From Pedobacter ghigonis (lineage in GTDB: Bacteria; Bacteroidota; Bacteroidia; Sphingobacteriales; Sphingobacteriaceae): a stretch of 64,000 nt of DNA. The notes beneath the pieces are model-generated. The model was not told where the DNA came from, did no database searches, and worked only from the letters and a program-made list of their open reading frames with translations. This document shows, in pieces, positions 1-7,533 of this stretch (position 1 is its first letter; each line of letters opens with the position of its first letter). The stretch is from assembly GCF_903166585.1 (NCBI RefSeq), contig NZ_CAESCM010000001.1, forward strand, positions 248,001-312,000. The letters are read 5' to 3'. The position numbers were made by a program, and so were the translations under genes.

Positions 1-755
1 CTTTCATTCTCGATAGTGGCAGCACTGATAATACCCTTAAAATTGCTGCAGATTACGGGGCGGAAGTAAAAAATAATGCCTTTATCAACCATCCGAAACA
101 ATGGGATTTTGCACTCAAGAACTTTGATGTAAAAACTCCCTGGACAATAGGCCTGGATGCTGACCAAATCGTTACACCAGAACTTTTGCATCGGCTTCAA
201 AAATTTAAAAATGATGACTTTGAACAAGTAAACGGCATCTATTTTAGCCGTAAAAATATTTTTCAGGGTAGCTGGATTCGTTATGGAGGGTTTTATCCCA
301 TTTACCTGCTAAAAATGTTTCGAACCGGTGTCGGTTACTCCGATTTAAATGAAAATATGGATCATCGTTTTATTGTGCCGGGTAAAACTGTTATCTGGAA
401 AGACGGGCACCTACTGGAAGAAAACCTGAAAGAAAACGACATTGACTTTTGGTTTAAAAAACATGAAAGATATAGCGATTTAATTGCAGAGGAAGAAATA
501 GAACGGATGGACAACATCAGGATTCAAACCATAAAACCAAAACTATTTGGCAATCCGAACGAAAAAAAGGCCTGGTTTAAACGCCTTTGGTGGAAACTCC
601 CGCTAGGGATTCGCCCTTACCTCTATTATGGCTATCGAATGATTTTTCAACTGGGAATTTTAGATAACAAAACAGCAAGGAAATTTCATTATCTCCAGGG
701 GCTTTGGTTCAGAAAACTGGTGGATAAAAAAATCAATCAGCTAAAACATCGTTAA
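1..755 (+). CDS. Family 2 glycosyltransferase, 5' end outside window
   Basis: The reading frame is open from base 3, so the gene begins left of the window. The visible part starts with DSGSTDNT, the nucleotide-binding loop of GT-A glycosyltransferases, and continues to LDADQIVTPE, the DxD-type metal/sugar-nucleotide site. The C-terminal part is basic and aromatic (KRLWWKLPLGIRPYLYYGY), as in membrane-associated WaaE/KdtX-like and exopolysaccharide transferases. It likely adds a sugar to a lipid-linked intermediate on the cytoplasmic face of the inner membrane. It is followed on the same strand by an exosortase, an acetyltransferase and a deacetylase, which points to a surface-polysaccharide locus. 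Donor and acceptor sugars cannot be told from sequence. Confidence 0.85.
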   Translation, partial: FILDSGSTDNTLKIAADYGAEVKNNAFINHPKQWDFALKNFDVKTPWTIGLDADQIVTPELLHRLQKFKNDDFEQVNGIYFSRKNIFQGSWIRYGGFYPIYLLKMFRTGVGYSDLNENMDHRFIVPGKTVIWKDGHLLEENLKENDIDFWFKKHERYSDLIAEEEIERMDNIRIQTIKPKLFGNPNEKKAWFKRLWWKLPLGIRPYLYYGYRMIFQLGILDNKTARKFHYLQGLWFRKLVDKKINQLKHR

Positions 756-805
756 TTCAGGATGATAAAGTTAATATCAAGTAAAAAAGAAAAGCTTTAC
801 CTTTA

Positions 806-1453
806 TTGCAAAATATGCCCAGTGTTATGAACGAAATCCAGAATAAAGAAGCCAGGAAACAAGCCGATAGGAAAGCAATTACTTTTGTGGTGATGCTTTT
901 TATCTTGTACATATTATTCAGCCAGGGTAATCTATTCATGAACAGCGTCATGACACCCGGCGGCACTTATTATAATGCATTCATAGCTGAGCATTTTGAT
1001 TACATTCAAGGGCTTAAAACCGCGCTAATTATACCTGCAGTATGGATCATTAAACTATTCGGTTTTTATGCAATTCACAATGAATCGGACGTAATGGTGG
1101 TAGCAGGGCCATATCTGCGGATCAATTATTCCTGCCTTGGCCTTGGAGTAATGAGCTTCTTAACCGCATTTGTTTTGGCTTTTCCAGCCTCATGGAAATC
1201 AACATTTAAAATGTTGGTTATTGGATTGGTAACTATTTACCTTTTAAACATTTGCAGAATTGCAGGCTTGGGTGTATTGCTCGGTTTTTTTCAATCGCAA
1301 AGACAGAATTTCACCTATCACCACGAGATCTTTAATATTATTGTTTACATCTGTATTTTTACTCAGCTCTATTTCTGGATTAAAAAAAATACGAAAGGGG
1401 TAGCAAAAATAAAAACAGCTGTAGACGCTCCATCCGAATCACATTCATTTTGA
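806..1453 (+). CDS. Exosortase family protein (XrtY-like)
   Basis: A 215-residue multi-pass membrane protein. It carries the three exosortase signature residues in order: Cys110 in INYSCLGLG, Arg151 in LLNICRIAG and His172/173 in YHHEIFN, each at the edge of a hydrophobic helix. Exosortases are membrane transpeptidase-like enzymes that recognise C-terminal sorting signals and are usually encoded with exopolysaccharide genes. The neighbours here (glycosyltransferase before, acetyltransferase overlapping the stop, deacetylase after) fit that. I favour the Bacteroidetes XrtY group from size and context, but the subfamily is inferred. Start could be Met1, Met4 or Met8. A candidate substrate with a PID-type tail lies at 24209-24604. 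Confidence 0.85.
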   Translation: MQNMPSVMNEIQNKEARKQADRKAITFVVMLFILYILFSQGNLFMNSVMTPGGTYYNAFIAEHFDYIQGLKTALIIPAVWIIKLFGFYAIHNESDVMVVAGPYLRINYSCLGLGVMSFLTAFVLAFPASWKSTFKMLVIGLVTIYLLNICRIAGLGVLLGFFQSQRQNFTYHHEIFNIIVYICIFTQLYFWIKKNTKGVAKIKTAVDAPSESHSF

Positions 1454-2010
1454 TTTTGAAAAAGACACAATTACATAAAAATTTCGACACCGGAGATTTT
1501 CAAACGGGAGCATCAGTCATAAAACAATTTTTATGGTATTTTACCGATATACTTTTTTTTAAGAGCAGGATAATGCCTTTTAGTACCATCCTTGTTTTTC
1601 TATTGAAGTTATTTGGTGCGAAGATTGGAAAACAGGTCAGAATTAAACCAGGGGTTCATATCAAATATCCCTGGAGGCTTATTGTTGGAGATTACAGCTG
1701 GATTGCTGATTGCTATATTGAAAATTTGGCAATGGTTACTTTAGCCTCAAATTGCTGCATTTCCCAGCAAGCAATGCTTATAACAGGAAATCATAATTAC
1801 AGCCACGTTGGTTTCGATTTAATTGTTGCGCCCATCACGCTCGAAGAAGGCAGCTGGATAGGTGCGGCAGCTAAAGTGGGGCCCGGTGTAATTTTGCATA
1901 GCCATTCCGTATTAACCATGGGTAGTGTAGCGACTAAAAATCTTGAAGCATATAGTATTTACCAGGGCAACCCTGCAATAAAAATTAAAGAAAGGACAAT
2001 TTCCGGCTAA
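1450..2010 (+). CDS. WcaF-like acyltransferase (left-handed beta-helix)
   Basis: A 186-residue protein of the hexapeptide-repeat acetyltransferase type. The middle has the imperfect isoleucine/valine-rich hexapeptide pattern (IGKQVRIKPGVHIKYPWRL, then VGDYSWIADCYIENL), then the TGNHNYS segment with the probable catalytic His, and the GSWIGAAAKVGPGV coil. This matches putative colanic-acid-type O-acetyltransferases (WcaF) that acetylate polysaccharide sugars from acetyl-CoA in the cytoplasm. The frame starts with TTG at 1450, overlapping the stop of the exosortase gene by four bases, which suggests translational coupling; a second TTG lies two codons later. No ATG is close. Confidence 0.82.
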   Translation: MILKKTQLHKNFDTGDFQTGASVIKQFLWYFTDILFFKSRIMPFSTILVFLLKLFGAKIGKQVRIKPGVHIKYPWRLIVGDYSWIADCYIENLAMVTLASNCCISQQAMLITGNHNYSHVGFDLIVAPITLEEGSWIGAAAKVGPGVILHSHSVLTMGSVATKNLEAYSIYQGNPAIKIKERTISG

Positions 2011-2011
2011 A

Positions 2012-2755
2012 ATGAATTTGCCTATTGCCATGTTTCATCATATTGCTGATAACTCACACCGCAGTTTAAAAGGCTGGACTATAAGCACAAAGCAATTTAA
2101 CAATTTCTTGGATTGTATAACCGAACACGGTTATGAAACCATTACTTTCGAAACAATGAATCTAATGGGGTCGGATGTTGACCTGAGTAAAAAAATCATC
2201 ATCACCTTCGATGATTGCCCGGCATCATTATTCGATCATGCTGTGCCAGAGCTGTTAAAGCGGGGGATGAAGGCGGTGTTTTTTATTCCAACGGCACAAA
2301 TTGGAGGCATAAATTCCTGGGATGTAGAGGAGCAGGGATTTGAACCAATCAGACTGATGTCTGCCGGTGAGTTGCAATATCTTTCGGAAAACGGAATGGA
2401 GATTGGTAGCCACGGAGACAACCATATAAGGCCGGAACCAAACCAGAAGATTTCCGAAAACGAAACCTACCAATCAAAAGCCATATTAACAGCGCTACTG
2501 GGAAAAAAAATCATCTCGTTTTCGTATCCTTATGGTCAAATACCCAAACACTATACTGCACTGTTAAAAAGTGCTGGCTATCAATTCGCAACAGGCATCT
2601 ATACCCCCATTCAAACTCAACTTTCCTTAAGAAGATTTGGTATCCATGAAAGCGATACCAAAAAATCCATGAGCTTTAAACTCGGTCATATTTACAGGGG
2701 GCTGCGTTTCATTGGAGATCCCTTATTACATCTCTACAATCTCATCAGGGTTTAA
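2012..2755 (+). CDS. Polysaccharide deacetylase (NodB domain, CE4)
   Basis: 247 residues with the NodB homology fold. Motif 1 is ITFDD (Asp67/Asp68), motif 2 is GSHGDNHIRP with metal ligands His134 and His138, and motif 3 is FSYPYGQ. These residues bind the metal and remove acetyl groups from N-acetylated sugars. No signal peptide is obvious, so it may act on lipid-linked or cytoplasmic-side precursors, or be exported by other means. It starts one base after the acetyltransferase stop, so both are probably in one operon with the exosortase. Its last 11 bases overlap the convergent methyltransferase gene. Confidence 0.85.
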   Translation: MNLPIAMFHHIADNSHRSLKGWTISTKQFNNFLDCITEHGYETITFETMNLMGSDVDLSKKIIITFDDCPASLFDHAVPELLKRGMKAVFFIPTAQIGGINSWDVEEQGFEPIRLMSAGELQYLSENGMEIGSHGDNHIRPEPNQKISENETYQSKAILTALLGKKIISFSYPYGQIPKHYTALLKSAGYQFATGIYTPIQTQLSLRRFGIHESDTKKSMSFKLGHIYRGLRFIGDPLLHLYNLIRV

Positions 2756-3416
2756 ATACAGCTATCTTCCACCTTTGTCCTGTCTGGTTTTCAACTGTAT
2801 CCATTTTTAAAGGGTGATATAGCTTAGTCAATTTTTCCCAAATTACATCATGTCCGATGTAATCACACATCGAGATGATCAGGTAACCATTTGGGCATAA
2901 ATTATGCTTGATAACCTTTTCTATTGTTTTCAAAGGCCTGTTAAAATAATAAAGCGTTTCATTGAAAACGATTACATCGAATTTTTTATCTAGTTTTTCA
3001 CGGTCGAAATCCAGTTGTGAGAAGTGTGCTTCTGGAAATTCTTTTTTCCCAATTTCAATAGCCCGTTTTGAGAGATCAATCCCAAAATACTCAATGGAAT
3101 TGTTACTTTCTTTAAGATAATGGTACAAGACCCCTTGTCCACAGCCTATGTCAAGCAATGATGGCGCTTGGGTGTAGTGTTTCAGGTGACTAACAATTAT
3201 TTGATAGTGTTGCTTTTCGTTTTCGCTATATAGGTAGTCCCAAATACCATCACTAAATTGTTTATCCCATATACTTCTTGGCACCCTATTTCCCAGTGCA
3301 AATCGCCAAGAAAGCCTTTGGTAGAATATATTACTAATTTTATTAAAGATTCTATCTATGAGTAAAGATTTCACTGCCATTTCTGATAAGGGCTTTGCCA
3401 TGTTTTGGTTTTCCAC
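2745..3416 (-). CDS. Class I SAM-dependent methyltransferase
   Basis: 223 residues. SLLDIGCGQGVLYHYL (about 86-101) is the glycine-rich SAM-binding motif I, followed by IEYFGIDLSKRAIEIG (motif II acid) and FDVIVFNETLYYF (motif IV/post-I). The fold and length fit NodS/UbiG-like small-molecule or sugar methyltransferases. The substrate is unknown. It faces the polysaccharide operon and overlaps its last gene by 11 bases, so it may be the last chromosomal gene before the mobile element. Start chosen at the first Met; Met6 is an alternative. Confidence 0.8.
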   Translation of the reverse strand: MENQNMAKPLSEMAVKSLLIDRIFNKISNIFYQRLSWRFALGNRVPRSIWDKQFSDGIWDYLYSENEKQHYQIIVSHLKHYTQAPSLLDIGCGQGVLYHYLKESNNSIEYFGIDLSKRAIEIGKKEFPEAHFSQLDFDREKLDKKFDVIVFNETLYYFNRPLKTIEKVIKHNLCPNGYLIISMCDYIGHDVIWEKLTKLYHPLKMDTVENQTGQRWKIAVFKP

Positions 3417-3737
3417 TCAAGTAAAGTGGCCATTTGTCATGGATCTTATTTAGTTCCTCAGCCGTACATTCAGCTTTGACCAAGCCAAAGCAAAGGTGTC
3501 GATTTTTATTTTCTCTTTGCTATTAATGATTTCTTTTATAACTGAAAAATTAAAAATGTAGTTACCTACTGAGTACCCTAATCATCTTTTAATTCACCAT
3601 TGAGAAAGTTATCCCAAAATCCCACAACTTTTCACTGAACTTCTAGTCCAGAATAACTTCAAAAAGCATTGGCGCGAAGCTATGGCCATCAAATAAAACC
3701 CTCCATACATTTTGGATTTTATTTAGAGCGTGCCAAC
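3417..3737. other. Intergenic junction with a possible gene remnant
   Basis: About 320 bases between the methyltransferase start and the end of the conjugation operon. It should contain the methyltransferase promoter and one boundary of the mobile element. I see no tRNA and no clear repeat matching the other side of the element. The plus strand has a 30-codon open stretch (3604-3696) without a start codon, ending NNFKKHWREAMAIK then stop. It reads like a protein C-terminus but I cannot assign it. Confidence 0.4.
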
Positions 3738-4565
3738 CTAGCGGCCAATTTTAAACTTTTTTTGCTCATTGTCCGGCTCAACTTTCTGATTCGCTAGGGG
3801 CATATTTGATTGATTTGCCAGCTCACTAGTAGTTGTTGTGAAAAATATTTGCTCATGCTTAAGAGGCTGCATGTCTTTCGAAAAAATGTTTAAATTTTTC
3901 ATCTCAGGATTTGCTGAGACATAAACTGATTGAGCTTTACCCTCAATTTCTAACGGCAGCTCAAATAAATTGCCGTATTTCAACGCCCTGATTACAGCAT
4001 CGCGCTTTTGCAAATCTTCTAGTCCCTTAAAGTTGAAGCGGTCTACCGTTGCTTCAAGATCAAACCCGTAGCCGGGATAAAACCTATTCAAAGGATGATT
4101 GCCACGTTCGTTGGTTACTTGTAAATCCAGCGAAAACCAAACAGGGATTCGCTCTAATGTGTCTCCACTACTATGGGTGAGATCACGTAAAAAAATATCC
4201 TTTTGCAGGGAAAGTCCGCACAGGAGCTTATATGACTGGAGCGCTGTCATCCGATGATGTTTTTCAATATCAAAGATTTTCGATACCGACTGTTCAGTAT
4301 TGTAGCGTTTGAGGCTCGCCTCAAATCCGTTTAAAAAGTAAGCATCAGTTTCCCTGGATTTATTAAACTGAAGGTCGAAATGCATCATATCAACACCTTT
4401 GGAAGGATCAGACCGGAATTCGGCAGGTATATATTTCTGATTGAGGCCGATAGTGAAGGACTCGGGCTTTTTATATATAGCACTTTCTAATACCGAATTA
4501 AGGCGGGTTCCGAAACCAAGATGGTCGAGCATTTTTTGTAGGTATTGCAAATTATTCTCATTCAT
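3738..4565 (-). CDS. Conserved conjugative-element accessory protein, unknown function
   Basis: 275 residues, no signal peptide or membrane segment. It begins MNENNLQYLQKMLDHLGFGT, an opening I associate with a widespread Bacteroidetes mobile-element protein found near ArdC and DUF3945 genes. The middle is a beta-rich region with a Met/His/Asp/Leu-rich stretch (GVDMMHFDLQFNKSRETDAYFLNGFEASL), and the last 40 residues are polar and probably disordered. It is the last gene of the conjugation operon and follows the DUF3945-like gene by 38 bases. Such distal genes often serve the recipient after transfer, but no function is shown here. Confidence 0.7.
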   Translation of the reverse strand: MNENNLQYLQKMLDHLGFGTRLNSVLESAIYKKPESFTIGLNQKYIPAEFRSDPSKGVDMMHFDLQFNKSRETDAYFLNGFEASLKRYNTEQSVSKIFDIEKHHRMTALQSYKLLCGLSLQKDIFLRDLTHSSGDTLERIPVWFSLDLQVTNERGNHPLNRFYPGYGFDLEATVDRFNFKGLEDLQKRDAVIRALKYGNLFELPLEIEGKAQSVYVSANPEMKNLNIFSKDMQPLKHEQIFFTTTTSELANQSNMPLANQKVEPDNEQKKFKIGR

Positions 4566-4603
4566 TGTGGTAAGTTTTAATATTGATGATTAATTATTTA
4601 ACA

Positions 4604-5389
4604 TTATCTAGCTATCCCTTTATAATCGGGAAGCTTGATGAAAGCAGACTGCGTCATATTTTGTACTTGAAGGCTGTTCTCCGTGATCCCTTGCATATCT
4701 GCAAGTGCTTTATTAAAAGCAGGGGTGTGATGATTGAGCTGTGTTCGGATACTACTTAAAGGCTGAATATCTTTAATTAAAAGGTAAGAAATACCGCCAT
4801 CTACAAGCACAGAGACTATTAGCTCCCTGCGATCTGCAAGTAGCCCTTTAGGCTGGGTAACACGATGCTGAAAGCGAGTTCCATCAGAAAGTTCAATCAG
4901 CATGCCTTTCTTAAATGCTTCTTTTTGCGCTGCATCTAGCATTATCCCATTTACCAGGTCTGGCGCCTGAACCTCGGGTACATTATAGCCGACAAAATCA
5001 TTTGTAATTGGATCAAATTCGATGTTGTACATGGTCGAGATGCCTTCATCGATTTGAATGCGCTTAGCGATAAAGTCTTTCTTACCCTGGATAAGCCCGT
5101 ACATTTCAGGCTCAGTTAACAGGGGATGTTTTCTTGGGGAATGGTACATGGGGTGGATTAAAAGTTCCACCCCATTATGCTCATCCCGATGTAGGGAAAG
5201 GCGCGCATCCAGCCGCTCGATGTCAAATTTTTCCCCTTTTAGGTGATGAAGACTGATTAGCTCCGTGCGTCGTCCGGATAATAGTGCGCTGATTTCTTCT
5301 GGATTAAGCAAAAGCTGGTTCTCGTGATAAATTCCGAGCGCGCTTAACTGCGCTAAAGGCAGTTGGTTCTGTTGAAATAGAGTTTTCAT
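4604..5389 (-). CDS. DUF4099/DUF3945-like mobile-element protein
   Basis: 261 residues, soluble. The N-terminal part (QLPLAQLSALGI, then LLNPEEISALLSGRRTELI) matches the DUF4099 pattern. The C-terminal part (EAFKKGMLIELSDGTRF, then PKGLLADRRELI) matches repeats seen in DUF3945 proteins of Bacteroidetes conjugative elements, which are often linked to topoisomerase or antirestriction genes. Molecular role unknown. It sits three bases after the ArdC-like gene, so the two are surely co-transcribed. Family assignment rests on recalled motif patterns. Confidence 0.7.
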   Translation of the reverse strand: MKTLFQQNQLPLAQLSALGIYHENQLLLNPEEISALLSGRRTELISLHHLKGEKFDIERLDARLSLHRDEHNGVELLIHPMYHSPRKHPLLTEPEMYGLIQGKKDFIAKRIQIDEGISTMYNIEFDPITNDFVGYNVPEVQAPDLVNGIMLDAAQKEAFKKGMLIELSDGTRFQHRVTQPKGLLADRRELIVSVLVDGGISYLLIKDIQPLSSIRTQLNHHTPAFNKALADMQGITENSLQVQNMTQSAFIKLPDYKGIAR

Positions 5390-5392
5390 AGG

Positions 5393-6613
5393 TTATCTTT
5401 TTATGTTATTATTTTCAGAATTTATCTGTGGGGAGGCATCCTGCTTTTTAGCTGGCTGCAATAGTGAGCTTTTGATCTCGCTTAGCGAGTGATAAAGCTG
5501 ATCGCTTTTTGAAAGGGTGAATATAATTCCCGAAGGCTGCTGCTCGACTTTGAGCCTGCCTTGCTTTAAATGCCCTTGAATCTTATAGATTTGGCCATTA
5601 TAACTGATCTCATCCCCTGTGGACAAATATTTCACGACTTTTTGGGCACTACCTGTTAACAGCTTTTCTGCTTCTGCTTGGTTTTCAAGGGATATTTCTC
5701 TTTTCTGTTCAAAAGAGCTAAGAAATGAGAATATCTTTTCAGCATCTGCAGCAGCGCTAAAGATTTCAAAAGGGGTATCTTCGAGTATTGACACCCAGCT
5801 TTCGATGTAAGCGGTATGCTGCGATGGATCATGTCCGATACGAAACTCATCCCCTATAAGCATCGATGCAATCTCAGCCCGCAGCTCTTCCTTAGCATAA
5901 GCTTCCATGCCACTACTCATTAGCTCCGTTCTATTTAGCCTATCTGGATGCCCTGTCCAATGCGCAAGTTCATGCAATAAGGTGGCGTAGTAACCTGAGG
6001 ACAAATCAAACTGCGACCGGTCAGGCATGGTGATGATATCATAGGCGGGGTGATAATAAGCCCGGTCGATAAACTTATGCTCTACCTTAGCTCCGCTAGC
6101 GGCAATCAGTGATTCAGCTCTTTTTACCGGATCCCATTTTATCTCTTTAGCATTAGGGGGAGCCAGGGCCGGAAGCCCGCTCATCTGTTCTGCATTAAAA
6201 ACCCAGGCATTACTGATGATGGGTTTCCTGAGTAATACCTGCTGGTAAAGCGGATTACCAAGCTCATCGTAAATCCGGTTTCCCCGTTCGTCGAGTAAAC
6301 TTTTTTGCTGATGGGTTTTAATGAACTGAATCAAGCTGCCATGGGCTTTATGGTTAACTTTAAACCCTGATGACTCAGCCTGCTTAAAGGTGAGCCAGCG
6401 CGGATCTTCATACCCACTCAAAAGTAGATTGATTGCATTAATCCCTTTGTAGCGCTGCCCGGTCTGCTGATTGTAGGGCATGGAAATACCTGGAATTCCT
6501 TGTGCATTCCATGGCTTTTGCCAGGGAGCTGTTCCTTTTTTTAACTCGTCAATAAGCCTATGGGCAACCTGAAGGTATAAAGGGGCCTTATCCATCACCA
6601 CCTCCTTTCTCAT
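5393..6613 (-). CDS. ArdC-like antirestriction protein / zincin metallopeptidase
   Basis: 406 residues. The N-terminal third (LIDELKKGTAPWQKPWNAQG, then YKGINAINLL and DPRWLTFKQAE) is the ArdC single-strand DNA-binding domain. The middle has HELAHWTGHPDRLNR (from residue 214), a zinc metallopeptidase HExxH motif with a downstream Asp/His ligand region. ArdC proteins protect incoming plasmid DNA from host restriction. The last 100 residues are a beta-rich extension (GDEISYNGQIYKIQGHLKQG). The first Met overlaps the M23 gene by 26 bases; the Met at residue 7 (base 6595) gives an eight-base overlap and a family-typical start, so either is possible. Confidence 0.85.
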   Translation of the reverse strand: MRKEVVMDKAPLYLQVAHRLIDELKKGTAPWQKPWNAQGIPGISMPYNQQTGQRYKGINAINLLLSGYEDPRWLTFKQAESSGFKVNHKAHGSLIQFIKTHQQKSLLDERGNRIYDELGNPLYQQVLLRKPIISNAWVFNAEQMSGLPALAPPNAKEIKWDPVKRAESLIAASGAKVEHKFIDRAYYHPAYDIITMPDRSQFDLSSGYYATLLHELAHWTGHPDRLNRTELMSSGMEAYAKEELRAEIASMLIGDEFRIGHDPSQHTAYIESWVSILEDTPFEIFSAAADAEKIFSFLSSFEQKREISLENQAEAEKLLTGSAQKVVKYLSTGDEISYNGQIYKIQGHLKQGRLKVEQQPSGIIFTLSKSDQLYHSLSEIKSSLLQPAKKQDASPQINSENNNIKR

Positions 6614-7067
6614 CGTTTTGAAGCTGAAGCAGAAATTTCAGTGGATGAATGGGCCGATTTTGATATAGCACGCTAAAATGAAGGTGCTCTGCGGTACTTC
6701 GACCACTGTTTCCTGATATCCCAACTGGCTCACCAGCTTTTACCCAGTCCCCTTGCCTTGGAAAGATAACGGAAAGGTGTCCATATACGCTTTGAATTTC
6801 CCCGTGATCGATCCTAACAAACCTTCCCAGTATAGGGTGATCCCCACAAGCTATTACTTTGCCGGCAAGCACTGCATAAATAATGGAATGATTTGCGGCC
6901 AGGTCAACCCCACTATGAAAATCCTTAACTCTTGTTATCGGATGATTTCTAAACCCATAAGGACTGGTGATGAGCATTGGAGAAAGCGGCAACGCAACTT
7001 GAGAAAAAAGTGAAGCCGGCTGTAATACAGCTAGCGATAGTAGACTGGTTAATAAAAAAAGTTTCAT
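6588..7067 (-). CDS. M23 family peptidoglycan endopeptidase of the conjugation operon
   Basis: 159 residues with an N-terminal signal peptide (MKLFLLTSLLSLAVLQPASLF) and almost nothing but an M23/LytM domain. Zinc ligands are visible: His51 and Asp55 in DFHSGVDLA and His130 in HLHFSV, with His97 in VYGHLS as the catalytic His. It should cut peptide cross-links in the periplasm. Most type IV systems use a lytic transglycosylase (VirB1) to open the wall; none is seen here, so this enzyme may take that place. Its start overlaps the previous gene's stop by four bases. Confidence 0.85.
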   Translation of the reverse strand: MKLFLLTSLLSLAVLQPASLFSQVALPLSPMLITSPYGFRNHPITRVKDFHSGVDLAANHSIIYAVLAGKVIACGDHPILGRFVRIDHGEIQSVYGHLSVIFPRQGDWVKAGEPVGISGNSGRSTAEHLHFSVLYQNRPIHPLKFLLQLQNDEKGGGDG

Positions 7068-7483
7068 CGCCCCCTCCTTTCTATTGTTTGCGTTTCAGTT
7101 TTCGAAACCTGCGGGCTGAGGCCAAGTTGGCTCGACAGGCTCACTGTTGCAAACTGCGCTGCGCTGGGACTGGTTTTAAGAAGTTCCATAGCCTGCAGAG
7201 TTGAGCTCATGCTATTTTTTTCCTGAAGCATGTTCACCCTCAACAGTACTTTAAAATCCTGCATTTCAAGCTCCCTTGAGGAAGATAAAAGCTGCCCGTA
7301 AAGTGCATTTTTATCTTTTAGTACTAACACAAGATCACTGGGGAGGCTGGAAACCGATAGGTCAGCAAAACTTAAATTAACCAAAGTACCTGCGGGGTTA
7401 AGGCCTCCAATAACCCCTAATTTCATTTTTCCATCCTGCGACTGGTCACTAACCAGCGCAAGCATTCCTGAATATTTTTCCAT
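7064..7483 (-). CDS. Small unknown protein of the conjugation operon
   Basis: 139 residues, no signal peptide or membrane helix. The N-terminal half reads like a small beta-barrel (GKMKLGVIGGLNPAGTLVNLSFADL); the second half is helical with repeated Ser/Leu/Gln and a basic tail (TQTIERRGR). I do not recognise a family. It lies between the coupling protein and the M23 peptidase, overlapping the latter by four bases. A role as an accessory of DNA processing or of the peptidase is possible but unsupported. Confidence 0.6.
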   Translation of the reverse strand: MEKYSGMLALVSDQSQDGKMKLGVIGGLNPAGTLVNLSFADLSVSSLPSDLVLVLKDKNALYGQLLSSSRELEMQDFKVLLRVNMLQEKNSMSSTLQAMELLKTSPSAAQFATVSLSSQLGLSPQVSKTETQTIERRGR

Positions 7484-7533
7484 AAAGTTTATTTTTGAAG
7501 TTTTAAGTAGGTTTAGCTAGACTGGAGTAAGGT

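Noticed and set aside
2745..2755. Eleven-base convergent overlap of deacetylase and methyltransferase genes
   Set aside because: Small end-to-end overlaps are common and need no special explanation.
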